Origin: Alistipes sp.
GTDB lineage: Bacteria > Bacteroidota > Bacteroidia > Bacteroidales > Rikenellaceae
Assembly (NCBI GenBank): GCA_017559615.1
Contig: JAFYRB010000102.1
Coordinates: forward strand, 1-48,127
Direction: 5' to 3'
Length of the DNA stretch: 48,127 bases
Position 1 is the stretch's first letter. Every line of letters begins with the position of its first letter. The notes under the pieces were generated by a model, which saw only the letters and a list, made by a program, of their open reading frames with translations, searched no databases and was not told the DNA's origin. Shown here piece by piece: positions 15,161-24,061 of the stretch. Position numbers and translations under genes: made by a program.

Positions 15161-16327
15161 TCACAAAGATAACGGTTTTATGTGAATCACCCAATTCTCC
15201 GCTCCGATAGTTGTTACGGCAAGTATTCGCTCGCCACCCGCCTTCGCACCTATCGCCTTTCGCACCTCGTCGACCGAGAGTCGTGTATCGCGCTTTAGAA
15301 TCTCCACACCTACACCCTTCAACTCACGCTTTAGCTCCTTGGGACGGTAATGCTCCATACGCTCTATGGCATACACCCTACCAGGCACGGCACCCGCAGG
15401 AAGCTCCTCCGAAAAGGCAAAGCCGTTATTGGACCATAACTGCGCATAGCCATCGAATGCCGCCACCGCAACTCTCGCCTTCTGCACCGCAACATCGGGA
15501 ACTATCAAGTATCGCCACTTCGAAGGTTCGAACTCACCACTCTGTGCAGGGAGATTTACCTTATCGTTTGCAAACTCCCACTCTCCAACTCCCACCGCTG
15601 CGATACGCACCACACTCTCACCCGCATTGGTATAGATGTTTAACTCCTTGCACTCGCCACCGAGCGACACCACCTCGACCACCGAGTCGGGCAGTAGGCG
15701 CAACGCCTCATCGACATCAAACAACGGCGAGAGCTTTATCGCCACACGCCCCGCAATCTCCCGTAGGCGAGGCATCATCTCCAACACATTTGGCGAGCAA
15801 TCCTCCATTCTCACCATCTTCTTACCCTGGTCAGACCTACGGTCAGGGTCCACAAACACCCAGTCGAAATGCTCCGTTGTCGAGGCTATATACTCCTCTG
15901 CCGAGGCTGTTACAACCTCCACATTCTCAACCCCCAACAGCGACATATTGTATCTCACTACTTCGGCCAGCACCTCATCACGCTCCACGGCCACCACACT
16001 ACTAAAATTTCGCGCCGCAGCCATAGCATCTATACCCAATCCGCAACTCAAATCCAGCAACTTCTCACCGCTGATAGCCTTACGCTCGGCGCTCTCCATA
16101 CTCGACGACTGCTCGAAGGCTCGTGGCGGAATTATACATCGCGCCTCGTAGAGATGTGGCAGTTTCTTTCGCGCACGTTGCAGATACTTCACCTGTGTGG
16201 CCACCAGCGCAGCATACGGCACACGTTTATCGAGCGCCACACGTTGTGGGTCACGCTCTATATTCTGGTCAATTGCTCTGCGTAGCTCCTCGCTACGTAG
16301 CAACTCTATATCACTCTTGGTTAACAT
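15161..16327 (-). CDS. Class I SAM-dependent methyltransferase with THUMP-like C-terminus
   Basis: The 388-residue protein has a helical N-terminus (about 1-75), a Rossmann methyltransferase core with LLDLSCGLGIDAMAAAR (motif I), AVERDE (motif II) and FDWVFVDPDRR (motif IV), then a C-terminal part of about 130 residues ending GGERILAVTTIGAENWVIHIKP. This matches the Bacteroidota family annotated as THUMP-like methyltransferase. The DPDRR motif is typical of the family. The substrate is unknown; an RNA is likely. It overlaps comEC by 17 nt and sits 1 nt from the YihY fusion gene, so translation is probably coupled. Confidence 0.85.
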   Translation of the reverse strand: MLTKSDIELLRSEELRRAIDQNIERDPQRVALDKRVPYAALVATQVKYLQRARKKLPHLYEARCIIPPRAFEQSSSMESAERKAISGEKLLDLSCGLGIDAMAAARNFSSVVAVERDEVLAEVVRYNMSLLGVENVEVVTASAEEYIASTTEHFDWVFVDPDRRSDQGKKMVRMEDCSPNVLEMMPRLREIAGRVAIKLSPLFDVDEALRLLPDSVVEVVSLGGECKELNIYTNAGESVVRIAAVGVGEWEFANDKVNLPAQSGEFEPSKWRYLIVPDVAVQKARVAVAAFDGYAQLWSNNGFAFSEELPAGAVPGRVYAIERMEHYRPKELKRELKGVGVEILKRDTRLSVDEVRKAIGAKAGGERILAVTTIGAENWVIHIKPLSL

Positions 16328-17834
16328 ATTTAGGCAAAGTTACCACTTTTTTTCTATAAATAGACCACACAACGATGGTTATCGCCACAAAGAGCGCATA
16401 ACATACCGCCACACCACCGCTACTCATCGCATACTCCACGCCCGTAAATCCTCGCTCCGCAGCCCATATCACTACACTATTTTGCAACCCCGCGCAACGC
16501 TCGGCAACCACCGCAAAGGGCATTGCCAAGGGACCTGGGAGTATCATTGCGAAGAGTCCCGCTCCCACTATGACATAGGCAAAAAGCATCACCACAGGCG
16601 TGATAACCACACCCGCAAGTGGCAGATTACCAAACGTATGCGACACTACAGGCAGCGTCCACAACGTCGCCACAACACCCACCACAACAGTCGAGGTTAC
16701 GGCCCTTAACACCCACCCTCGAGCGCCAATTGCCCTTATCAGTGGCACACCCCACAGAAGTATTCCCGCCACGGCGAGTGCCGAGAGCTGAAAACTGATA
16801 TCGTAGAGATAGCTTGGTCTATACACAAGCATCACGAAGAGCGTCACCGCAAGGATATTTACCGAGTTACTCACCGACGACGTAAGGCGCGCTAATTGAA
16901 GCATCGAGAGCATTATCGCCGCCCTCACCACCGAGGCCGACATACCACTCATCGCCGCAAACGCCCATATCGCAACTATTACCACGACATTCGCCACTCT
17001 ATGTCCGCGATGCAGCAACCTCAACGGCATAAGGAGCGCCATAACCACCATCGCCACAATACCCAGATGTAGGCCCGACACCGCTAACAAATGAGCAAGT
17101 CCCGTATCGGCATACGCCTCACGCAACGCCTTTGGCATCTTATGTCGCGTACCCGCAACCATAGCCTCCACCGTAGCGTGTGACAGCGAATCGGTAGTAT
17201 AGCGTTCGAGTTTTGCTACGGCACGCTGGTGCAGTGTCCTATGCACCTCCGTATTCATCGCAACGATATTTACATCGCTGATACTCACACCACCCACATA
17301 ACCACGACTCCGCAGCAGTGCATCATACTCCTCGTAACGCGACATCTGCTCTCGCAGTTCACCCCACACCGCAACTCTATCTCCCGCACCAATGCTATCC
17401 GTGCGCAACCACAACTGCACCTTATCATCCGCTCTCTGCCACGCCTCCTGCTCACGCCAACGTAGGATACGCCCCTCGGCAACGCTATACCCCTCCTTTT
17501 GAGAAGGGATACCCACCACGTCAACCTCCATCTCCACAACGGTGTCATACGGCAGCGAGGCATAAGGCGTGCGGTACTCCACAACGACATACCCCAACAT
17601 CAGCAATGCCACCGCGGCATATCCCCACGACACCGCCCTATGCTTCGAGAACCACCCCACACCTACCAAAAGACATAGCGTGAACTCTGCAACCAACGGC
17701 GGCAACACAAAATATCGCGCAAGGAGGATACCTCCCACCAAAAGTAGTAGCGCAACTAACATAGGCGCCGACAGTAGCCGACGCCCTAACTCCTTAATAC
17801 TTAAGCCCCTATGCCAATGGACGGATTCGGACAT
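16311..17834 (-). CDS. comEC: ComEC/Rec2 family DNA-uptake channel protein
   Basis: The 507-residue protein is a polytopic membrane protein with the ComEC hallmark YADTGLAHLLAVSGLHLGIV, followed by many membrane segments and MSGMSASVVRAAIM and YLYDISFQLSALAVAGILL. Two N-terminal membrane segments and a DUF4131-type soluble loop (about 90-190) precede it. ComEC forms the inner-membrane channel for transforming single-stranded DNA. The C-terminal metallo-beta-lactamase domain of Bacillus-type ComEC is absent, as is common in Bacteroidota. The upstream gene encodes a separate MBL-fold protein and overlaps it by 26 nt. No other competence gene is in the window. Confidence 0.93.
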   Translation of the reverse strand: MSESVHWHRGLSIKELGRRLLSAPMLVALLLLVGGILLARYFVLPPLVAEFTLCLLVGVGWFSKHRAVSWGYAAVALLMLGYVVVEYRTPYASLPYDTVVEMEVDVVGIPSQKEGYSVAEGRILRWREQEAWQRADDKVQLWLRTDSIGAGDRVAVWGELREQMSRYEEYDALLRSRGYVGGVSISDVNIVAMNTEVHRTLHQRAVAKLERYTTDSLSHATVEAMVAGTRHKMPKALREAYADTGLAHLLAVSGLHLGIVAMVVMALLMPLRLLHRGHRVANVVVIVAIWAFAAMSGMSASVVRAAIMLSMLQLARLTSSVSNSVNILAVTLFVMLVYRPSYLYDISFQLSALAVAGILLWGVPLIRAIGARGWVLRAVTSTVVVGVVATLWTLPVVSHTFGNLPLAGVVITPVVMLFAYVIVGAGLFAMILPGPLAMPFAVVAERCAGLQNSVVIWAAERGFTGVEYAMSSGGVAVCYALFVAITIVVWSIYRKKVVTLPKYVNQE

Positions 17835-18534
17835 CTGTTACACCTTCGAGCATTCTCTTCAACGCCTCGACATCCGTAGGCTCATCCACCTGACCATAGT
17901 GGTAAGGGTAGTAAATCTTTGGCTGTATGGTCTTTACCGCCGCCACGGCCTGCTCTGGAGTCATCGTATATGGTTGGTTCACGCAGATAAACGCAATGTC
18001 GACACCCTGCAATGCTGCCTGCTCTACCGTAGGCTCCGTATCTCCCGAAACGTAGATACGCACGTCACCTCCGAGAGTCACCACATAGCCACAATCCTCA
18101 CGCTCCTTTGGATGGAACTGCAACTGATGCTCCGAGGTGTTATATGCCGCCACAGCCTCAACACGTATATCCTCGAAAGGCTCTGCCACCGCACCTGGCA
18201 ACATCGTGTAGCAGTCGCCCTGGAAACCCTCTGCCGAGGTCTTATCCAGCAGGATGCGTGTATCCTCCTTCTGCACAGCCTCTATAGCCGCCATATCGAA
18301 ATGGTCATAGTGTGAGTGCGTTACAAGAATCATATCTGCCTTTGGCAGTTTCTCATACTCGGCATTCTCCTTCACAGGGTCCACGTATATCACACGTCCC
18401 TCATACTCTATGGCGATAGAGGCGTGAGCGAAGAATGTCAACTTTAGGCTGCGGCCATTAATCTGCACCTCATCCGAGGGATATGCGGGCGCCGTAGAGC
18501 GCTTAAAAAGTTTTGAAAATAGTGACATAGGCAA
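17809..18534 (-). CDS. MBL-fold metal-dependent hydrolase (UlaG-like)
   Basis: The 241-residue protein has a metallo-beta-lactamase fold with the metal motif THSHYDHFD (HxHxDH), a later GDTEPT and a C-terminal YYPYHYG His. The order and length resemble UlaG/UPF0173-type hydrolases, which include lactonases and phosphodiesterases; the substrate cannot be read from the sequence. There is no signal peptide, so it is cytoplasmic. It starts 4 nt after the alpha/beta hydrolase and overlaps comEC by 26 nt. It is not an obvious detached ComEC nuclease domain, since it belongs to a different MBL subfamily. Confidence 0.88.
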   Translation of the reverse strand: MPMSLFSKLFKRSTAPAYPSDEVQINGRSLKLTFFAHASIAIEYEGRVIYVDPVKENAEYEKLPKADMILVTHSHYDHFDMAAIEAVQKEDTRILLDKTSAEGFQGDCYTMLPGAVAEPFEDIRVEAVAAYNTSEHQLQFHPKEREDCGYVVTLGGDVRIYVSGDTEPTVEQAALQGVDIAFICVNQPYTMTPEQAVAAVKTIQPKIYYPYHYGQVDEPTDVEALKRMLEGVTDVRIRPLA

Positions 18535-18538
18535 ACTA

Positions 18539-19504
18539 TTATTTAGTTATTACGTTATTCATAAATTCCACAATTGTTGGCACAAGATCCTCTGTTAGTA
18601 GTAGTTTCGAGTCTGTATATACGCTCAGCAACTGCTCCACACGGTCACTCGACGCAGCATCCTTCAGCACGTGACACATACTCTCCATCGTCACGTGACG
18701 GCCATTTTTTGCCGCAGCAACGAGCGCCTCACCATTGTCGACCGTAACCTGAATATCTCGTCCTCCGGTGATAATCAACGCTGGCTCCTCACACTCGGCC
18801 AACATCCTACAAGGCTCACGCAACATACTGCTTCGTAGGAATGGCTGCACCGTAGGGTGGAACAGCGATAGTAGCTCCGCGGGCACACTCTCCTCGGCAA
18901 CCTCCCCTCCACTTTTTAGCGTACGGATGATACGTTCCGCCTGAATGAAGAGCCCCATATGCATTGGCACTAACTGCTGCGAGAGCTGCCATATAAGCAC
19001 CTCATCCATCGGATAACCTGGCGCCGCGAGAAGCACCAAACCCGCCACCTCGCCACGTTGTGCAACCTCGATGGCGATGCTACCACCCTCGCTATGGCCC
19101 GCAAGAAATATCTTCTTATAACCCCTCTCACGCAACCACTCTACGCACCTCTCGGCATCATCCACATAATCATCATACAACAGGTTAGGCACCGCCTCCG
19201 CAGGGATATAACTCTCTCCCACACCACGTTTATCGTAGCGCAACACCGCAAATCCCGCCTCCACAAGGCCATCCGAGAGCATCTTGTAGGCATATGTATT
19301 GAGGTTTAAGCCCGAGTTACCATTTCTGTTCGTAGGTCCCGAACCCGCGATAATCAACACCGCCACATCGCTCTCACCCTCGGGCGTTGCCAACGTTGCA
19401 GCTATATCACCCCACGCACACTCTATCTTCACCTGCTCCTGCGCAGCAAAAGATACCACAACCGCAAAAAGCAATGCGCTAATTACTAATAAGATACGTT
19501 TCAT
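18539..19504 (-). CDS. Secreted alpha/beta hydrolase (serine aminopeptidase S33-like)
   Basis: The 321-residue protein opens with a signal peptide (about 1-20, ending VVSFAAQ). The alpha/beta hydrolase core shows IIAGSGPTNRNGNSG (oxyanion region), LRYDKRGVGES, the nucleophile elbow AGHSEGG (Ser in HSE), the acid Asp in ITGGRDIQV and the His in MCHVLKD. This fits the family of secreted esterase or aminopeptidase-like hydrolases with the GPTxRxGNS motif. It acts in the periplasm. Substrate unknown. Gap to xerD is 9 nt and to the MBL gene 4 nt, so it lies within the operon. Confidence 0.9.
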   Translation of the reverse strand: MKRILLVISALLFAVVVSFAAQEQVKIECAWGDIAATLATPEGESDVAVLIIAGSGPTNRNGNSGLNLNTYAYKMLSDGLVEAGFAVLRYDKRGVGESYIPAEAVPNLLYDDYVDDAERCVEWLRERGYKKIFLAGHSEGGSIAIEVAQRGEVAGLVLLAAPGYPMDEVLIWQLSQQLVPMHMGLFIQAERIIRTLKSGGEVAEESVPAELLSLFHPTVQPFLRSSMLREPCRMLAECEEPALIITGGRDIQVTVDNGEALVAAAKNGRHVTMESMCHVLKDAASSDRVEQLLSVYTDSKLLLTEDLVPTIVEFMNNVITK

Positions 19505-19513
19505 AATCCGAAT

Positions 19514-20428
19514 TTATTTAATCTCCTTGTTAACCTCCGCAAAGGCATCATCCACCACGCCACGCAGATGCCTCCTATCGAGGTGGGTATATACCTCCGT
19601 TGTCGAGATGCTCTCGTGTCCCAGAAGCTCCTGCACCTGACGGATATTCGCACCACCCTCAAGCAGATGCGTAGCATAGGAGTGGCGCAACGTATGAGGT
19701 CCTATCTGCTTACGTATTCCCGCACGCTCGGCCGCCTGACGTATTATCGTAAAGACCATAACGCGTGTCAGTGGCGTACCACGATTGTTGAGGAACAGTG
19801 TCGCCTCGGAACTCTTCGCGGGGCGACGTAACTCCATATATAGCTGAATCTTATCACGTGCCGAGGAGCCTATCGGTACTAACCTCTGCTTATCACCTTT
19901 ACCCACAATACGGATATACCCCTCGCCGAAGAATAGGTCGTTTATACGTAGCGTCACAAGCTCCGTAACACGCAATCCCGTAGAGTACAACACCTCCACT
20001 ATCGCGCTATCTCGACACCCCTTCACGGTTGTAATATCGAATGTTCGAAGCAGTGCATCCACCTCCTCGACACTCAACACATCGGGCAACATACGTTCCG
20101 CCTTCGGGGCATCGACATTCTCGGTTGGCAGCTGCTCGATACGCTCCGAGAGGAGCAGGTAGTTATAGAGGCTCTTTATGCCACTTAGCCTACGTGCCTG
20201 CGACGCACTGCTACGCTTCTCGGCATAGAGCCACTCCATAAATCGCCCTATCATCACCGAGTTAACCTCCTCTGGCACAACGCCATACTGACGCAGTATG
20301 AAGTGCATAAACTCATTGTAGTCATCCATATATGCCTCCACCGTATTTGCCGCCAGACGCTTCTCGGTCTTAATATATCTGAAGTAGTCGGTTCTTAATT
20401 TCTCCCACTTTTTGGTTACATCCGCCAT
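19514..20428 (-). CDS. xerD: Tyrosine recombinase XerD
   Basis: The 304-residue protein has the N-terminal SAM-like core-binding domain (about 8-100) and the C-terminal catalytic domain with all active residues: Arg153 in STGLRVTEL, Lys177 in GKGDKQ, His245 and Arg248 in PHTLRHSYATHLLEGGA, His271 in LLGHESISTTEVYTH and Tyr280. Length and the LLEGGANIRQVQELLGH stretch fit XerC/XerD of the chromosome dimer resolution system acting at dif, rather than an element integrase. XerD is chosen over XerC by overall look and by its place with housekeeping genes; this needs comparison with the second Xer of the genome. It is the first gene of the operon. Confidence 0.88.
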   Translation of the reverse strand: MADVTKKWEKLRTDYFRYIKTEKRLAANTVEAYMDDYNEFMHFILRQYGVVPEEVNSVMIGRFMEWLYAEKRSSASQARRLSGIKSLYNYLLLSERIEQLPTENVDAPKAERMLPDVLSVEEVDALLRTFDITTVKGCRDSAIVEVLYSTGLRVTELVTLRINDLFFGEGYIRIVGKGDKQRLVPIGSSARDKIQLYMELRRPAKSSEATLFLNNRGTPLTRVMVFTIIRQAAERAGIRKQIGPHTLRHSYATHLLEGGANIRQVQELLGHESISTTEVYTHLDRRHLRGVVDDAFAEVNKEIK

Positions 20429-20436
20429 ATTTTGCT

Positions 20437-20455
20437 TATCTTTGTGGTAAAGATA
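20437..20455. promoter_or_regulatory. Overlapping divergent -7 boxes of xerD and prmA
   Basis: The 19-bp inverted repeat TATCTTT-GTGGT-AAAGATA gives TATCTTTG on the plus strand (prmA) and TATCTTTA on the minus strand (xerD operon). A TTTG at 20411-20414 could be the -33 element for prmA at a slightly long spacing of 22 bp. Confidence 0.5.
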
Positions 20456-20505
20456 CGAAAATTATTTTACATAATATCTACATTATCGCAAAAAACGCTA
20501 CTCTT

Positions 20506-21345
20506 ATGAAGCAATATACCGAGATTTGCATACGTTGCGCAAGCGAGGAGATGGCCGATATCGTCACCGCCTTTCTTTCGGACTACCCCTTCGAGAGCTT
20601 CGACACCGAGATTCTCGACGAGGGGCTACTTTTGAAGGCCTATATCCTCTCTACATCGTGGTGCGACTGCCGCGACGAGGCTCTCGCTATAGTTACGGAG
20701 TATGGCTCGGTTGAGGGCGAGCAGGAGATTGAGGATGAGAATTGGAATGCTGCGTGGGAGGAGGAGGGTTTTCAGCCCGTAGATGTAGATGGCAAGCTCC
20801 TTATCCGCGCGCCACACCATACCCCACCTGCCGAGGGCGTTATCGACATCATTGTAGCGCCACAGATGTCCTTCGGCTCGGGACACCACCAGACTACACG
20901 TATGATGTGCCGCCTTATCGCGGAGCTTCGCTGTCGTGGCCGTATCCTTGATGTAGGCTGTGGCACAGGTGTACTCTCTATCGCGGCGTTGAAGTGTGGT
21001 GCTACGACGGCCGATGCCATAGATATCGACCCTTGGTCTACCGAGAGCGCGAAGTACGCCGCGGAGCTTAACGACCTCGCCCCAAAGATGAATATCATCC
21101 TCGGCACCGTTGAGGCAATAGAGGGACAGAGATACGATATGGTCGTTGCAAACATCAACAAAAATATCATCCTTGGCGACATAGAGCGCTACTACAACGC
21201 CTTGGAGAAGGGTGGCACGCTGCTTTTGAGTGGCTTCCTACATCAGGATATTGAGGATATTATGCACGGCGCCACCTCATACGGTCTTACCCACCACACA
21301 ACCCTCGAGGAGGATGAGTGGGTGGCAATGGCATTTACCAAGTAA
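20506..21345 (+). CDS. prmA: Ribosomal protein L11 methyltransferase
   Basis: The 279-residue enzyme trimethylates ribosomal protein L11 with S-adenosylmethionine. The N-terminal substrate-recognition domain (about 1-90) is followed by the methyltransferase domain with the family motif SFGSGHHQTTRMM, motif I ILDVGCGTGVLSIAAL, AIDIDPWS and the NINKNIIL motif that corresponds to the active-site NxxxxxL of the family. Length is usual for Bacteroidota PrmA. It reads divergently from xerD, and wbqC follows 11 nt after the stop, so the two are probably co-transcribed. Confidence 0.95.
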   Translation: MKQYTEICIRCASEEMADIVTAFLSDYPFESFDTEILDEGLLLKAYILSTSWCDCRDEALAIVTEYGSVEGEQEIEDENWNAAWEEEGFQPVDVDGKLLIRAPHHTPPAEGVIDIIVAPQMSFGSGHHQTTRMMCRLIAELRCRGRILDVGCGTGVLSIAALKCGATTADAIDIDPWSTESAKYAAELNDLAPKMNIILGTVEAIEGQRYDMVVANINKNIILGDIERYYNALEKGGTLLLSGFLHQDIEDIMHGATSYGLTHHTTLEEDEWVAMAFTK

Positions 21346-21356
21346 ATCAAGACGTT

Positions 21357-21959
21357 ATGATAATTCTTCCATCAGCATATTTTGGCTCTACGGAGTATTG
21401 GTCTGCTATCCGTCAGGGTGGCGACGATGTTGTTATCGACCTTGGCGAGAACTACGTGAAACGCTCGGAGCGTAACCGCACAGAGATTATGACCTCGGGA
21501 GGTGTTATGCAGCTCTCGGTGCAGCTCTCCCACGCCAACCGTCCCCGCCAGCCTATGCGCTCGATGAAGATTGACTACTCGAAGCGCTGGCAGCATCAGC
21601 ACTTTGTGGCTATGGAGTCGGCATATCGCTCTTCGCCCTACTACGACTACTATGCCGACCGCTTTGCGAAGCTCTACGACAGAGAGTGGCGCTACTTGGT
21701 AGACCTCAACCACGCCACGTTGGAGGCCGTATGCTCTATCCTAAAGTGTCCCGTACCACGCATCAGCGAAAGTTACGTTATTGCCACTGAGTCGGACATC
21801 GACCTACGTGACAAAAAAAGAGACTCGGCATTTGTTGCCGAGCCTTATATTCAGGTATTTAGCGACCGACTACCCTTCACCCCCAATCTCTCGATTTTCG
21901 ATCTTGTGATGTGCGAGGGCCCTGCCGCAAACGAGATACTCCTTAAGTCGAAATTTTAG
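21357..21959 (+). CDS. WbqC family protein
   Basis: The 200-residue protein begins MIILPSAYFGSTEYW, matching the start of the WbqC-like family (LPSxYFGxxxYW), then has NRTEIMTSGGVMQLSVQLSHANRPRQPM, KRWQHQHFVAMESAYRSSPYYDYYADRF and DLVMCEGP near the end. Thirteen extra in-frame codons upstream overlap prmA and are not family-like, so ATG at 21357 is chosen. The family occurs in O-antigen loci and elsewhere in Bacteroidota; its reaction is unclear. The coding end contains the terminator of the convergent GH2 gene, whose stop codon abuts this one. Confidence 0.9.
   Translation: MIILPSAYFGSTEYWSAIRQGGDDVVIDLGENYVKRSERNRTEIMTSGGVMQLSVQLSHANRPRQPMRSMKIDYSKRWQHQHFVAMESAYRSSPYYDYYADRFAKLYDREWRYLVDLNHATLEAVCSILKCPVPRISESYVIATESDIDLRDKKRDSAFVAEPYIQVFSDRLPFTPNLSIFDLVMCEGPAANEILLKSKF
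21824..21842 (-). terminator. Terminator of the GH2 gene, inside wbqC
   Basis: CTCGGCA pairs with TGCCGAG, loop of 5 nt. On the minus strand the stem is followed by TCTC and then seven T. It lies 118 nt after the GH2 stop codon, within the convergent coding sequence. Confidence 0.75.
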
Positions 21960-23975
21960 TTAGTAGCTCTCGCCACAACGAAGCACCACTCTATCGCTAC
22001 GCTTTCGCAACGAATCGTAGGCGATAACCTCTGCTGTGCCGTTAATTATCACCGAATCGGCAGAGTAGTGTCCCTCAGCTATGCGGCGCACTGCGACCTC
22101 ATCGCCATTCACCACTACAACAGGTGTTCCCGTCGAGCTATACACGTCGATAAACTGCAACGTATCACGACGCTCCGCCCAGCGACGATAAGGAATATGT
22201 AGCGTCACATCCTCCTTATTCCACTTCGCACGATATAGGTAGTAGGAGTCCTTGGCTGTCTTATGGTCATAAGCCACCATACCCGACTGGTTGAGGTTAT
22301 ATGTTCTGCGTGCCGAGGCGTAGTCGAACATATTATCTATCCACACACCCCAGAAGTTACCCTCGGCCTCGATATTTGCGGCATAACGCTCGTGCATATA
22401 TGTCTGGCGACGCTCTGGGAGGTGACGTGTACCACGCGTAGCACGCTCCACACGCTCGGTGTTGTGATTCATCACACCCTCCTCGCCATAGCACACCGCA
22501 TAGCGCATATCTGCCCAGCGAGAATCCTTCAACTGGCGGCACCACACCCTAACATCATCCACGTGGCCCTTATATAGTCCCACATCCTGACGCAACACAA
22601 TAAGGTCGGTAACGAGGTTTATCGCACCATCGCTATTGCTGCACGCCACCGTTAGGCGCGAAGGATCAAGCTCGTGCGCCACATCGTTCAACTCCTCGAC
22701 ATACGCCACAACATCCTCACCCTTCTGCCATACGAGGCTGAACAAACCCCACATAACAATCGAAGGGTGGTTAAAATTCTGATATATAATATCTTTCAAC
22801 TGCTCCACGCCGCTATTCTTAAGCTCTGGAGAAGGGTAATAACATATATCTGCGAAGGCTACCGACGAGCGGGTAAATGGCATATCTACCCACGCCAACA
22901 CACCCCTCTTATCGCACCAATCATACAACTCCGCGCGGTGTGGGCCATTTAGCGAACGAAGCGCATTAGCACCCATATCACACATAAGAGCAAAGTCCTG
23001 CTCGAGGTGCGACACATCAATCGCCATTCCCGCTCCCGCACGGTCGTGAGCATAGTTTACACCCCTCACCTCACACTCCTGGCCATTGATACATAGGCGG
23101 TTATCTGCCGAAGCAACCACCGACCTAAAGCCCGTATTCACAACCACCTTATCCTCCACGCTACCATCGTTAAGCGTCACCTCCACGCGATACATCTCTG
23201 GCTTTTCGGGCGACCACAATACGGGACGTAGAATCTCGAACGGAATATCTACGGCACGTCCCTCGTCGAGCTTCGTAGCACGCACCACACGGTGGTCCAC
23301 CTCATAGCCATCCGCACCCACGATACGCATCGTGAGCGTTGCGTGGTCGACATCCACGGCCGAGATATAGCTACGCACCACACCCTCAACCTTCTGGCGG
23401 TTAACACTCTTCTGAATGACGTAGACACCATCTGTCGAGTGGTGTAGTGGCGAGATGATATTCCTCTGCGTTACCATCAACTCCACGCCGCGATATATAC
23501 CTCCCGACATATCCAAATCTGTCGATAGTGGCAACATATCATTACGGCGGTTATTCGACACCACAACACGTAGGTAGTTCCTCGAGCCGAATCGCACCTT
23601 ATCGGTAATCTCCAACGTAAATGCCGTATAGCCACCCTTGTGCGAGCCTATGTAGCTTCCATTTACAAATACATCCGCCACATTCATCACACCTCCGAAG
23701 CGCAAGAAGAGTCGCCTTCCCATCCACTCACGAGGCACCTCCAAAACTCTCACGTAGTTCATACCCAGAGCGCTCTGGCCATAGCTCCCGAGTTCACTCT
23801 GCCAGCTATGAGGCAAGCTAACATACTCCGCCTCGCCACCATCGGGAGCCTCAACGGGATATACCTGCCAATCATTGTTCAGCGGAATTGTCACACGCGA
23901 AGGCGAAGATGCCGATAGCGTCACAGCCGAAAGAAGCATTGCCATAAGGGCAATGATATATGTTTTAATCTTCAT
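21960..23975 (-). CDS. Secreted GH2-family protein lacking both catalytic glutamates
   Basis: The 671-residue protein has a signal peptide (about 1-22), a GH2 sugar-binding domain (about 28-170, with GGVMNVADVFVNGSYIGSH), an immunoglobulin-like domain (about 180-290) and a TIM barrel (about 295-590), then an extra beta domain. The barrel motif HPSIVMWGL continues FSL where GNE is expected, so Leu414 replaces the acid/base Glu. The nucleophile motif usually SEYGA reads VCYGE, so Cys495 replaces the nucleophile Glu. Other framework motifs are kept (NFWGVWIDNMFDYA). It is probably not a classical beta-galactosidase; glycan binding is possible. It is monocistronic with its own -7 box. Confidence 0.85.
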   Translation of the reverse strand: MKIKTYIIALMAMLLSAVTLSASSPSRVTIPLNNDWQVYPVEAPDGGEAEYVSLPHSWQSELGSYGQSALGMNYVRVLEVPREWMGRRLFLRFGGVMNVADVFVNGSYIGSHKGGYTAFTLEITDKVRFGSRNYLRVVVSNNRRNDMLPLSTDLDMSGGIYRGVELMVTQRNIISPLHHSTDGVYVIQKSVNRQKVEGVVRSYISAVDVDHATLTMRIVGADGYEVDHRVVRATKLDEGRAVDIPFEILRPVLWSPEKPEMYRVEVTLNDGSVEDKVVVNTGFRSVVASADNRLCINGQECEVRGVNYAHDRAGAGMAIDVSHLEQDFALMCDMGANALRSLNGPHRAELYDWCDKRGVLAWVDMPFTRSSVAFADICYYPSPELKNSGVEQLKDIIYQNFNHPSIVMWGLFSLVWQKGEDVVAYVEELNDVAHELDPSRLTVACSNSDGAINLVTDLIVLRQDVGLYKGHVDDVRVWCRQLKDSRWADMRYAVCYGEEGVMNHNTERVERATRGTRHLPERRQTYMHERYAANIEAEGNFWGVWIDNMFDYASARRTYNLNQSGMVAYDHKTAKDSYYLYRAKWNKEDVTLHIPYRRWAERRDTLQFIDVYSSTGTPVVVVNGDEVAVRRIAEGHYSADSVIINGTAEVIAYDSLRKRSDRVVLRCGESY

Positions 23976-24008
23976 AGAAAAGCGATGTGTTTATCAAATT
24001 TGTCGTGA

Positions 24009-24016
24009 CAAATATA
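24009..24016 (-). promoter_or_regulatory. -7 box for the GH2 gene
   Basis: TATATTTG on the minus strand, exact match, 33 bp before the start codon. No TTG at the -33 position. Confidence 0.5.
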
Positions 24017-24061
24017 CGAATAAAGAAAAAAATTTCTTATCTTCGTGCGAAATAATAGTAG

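Noticed and set aside
15211..16005. 264-codon plus-strand frame over the methyltransferase gene
   Set aside because: The protein is very rich in Pro, His, Arg and Ser, typical of a shadow frame; the minus-strand methyltransferase has clear motifs.
19514..20428. Tyrosine recombinase as an element integrase
   Set aside because: Its length and motifs fit the housekeeping Xer recombinases and it heads a housekeeping operon, with no element genes or repeats around it.
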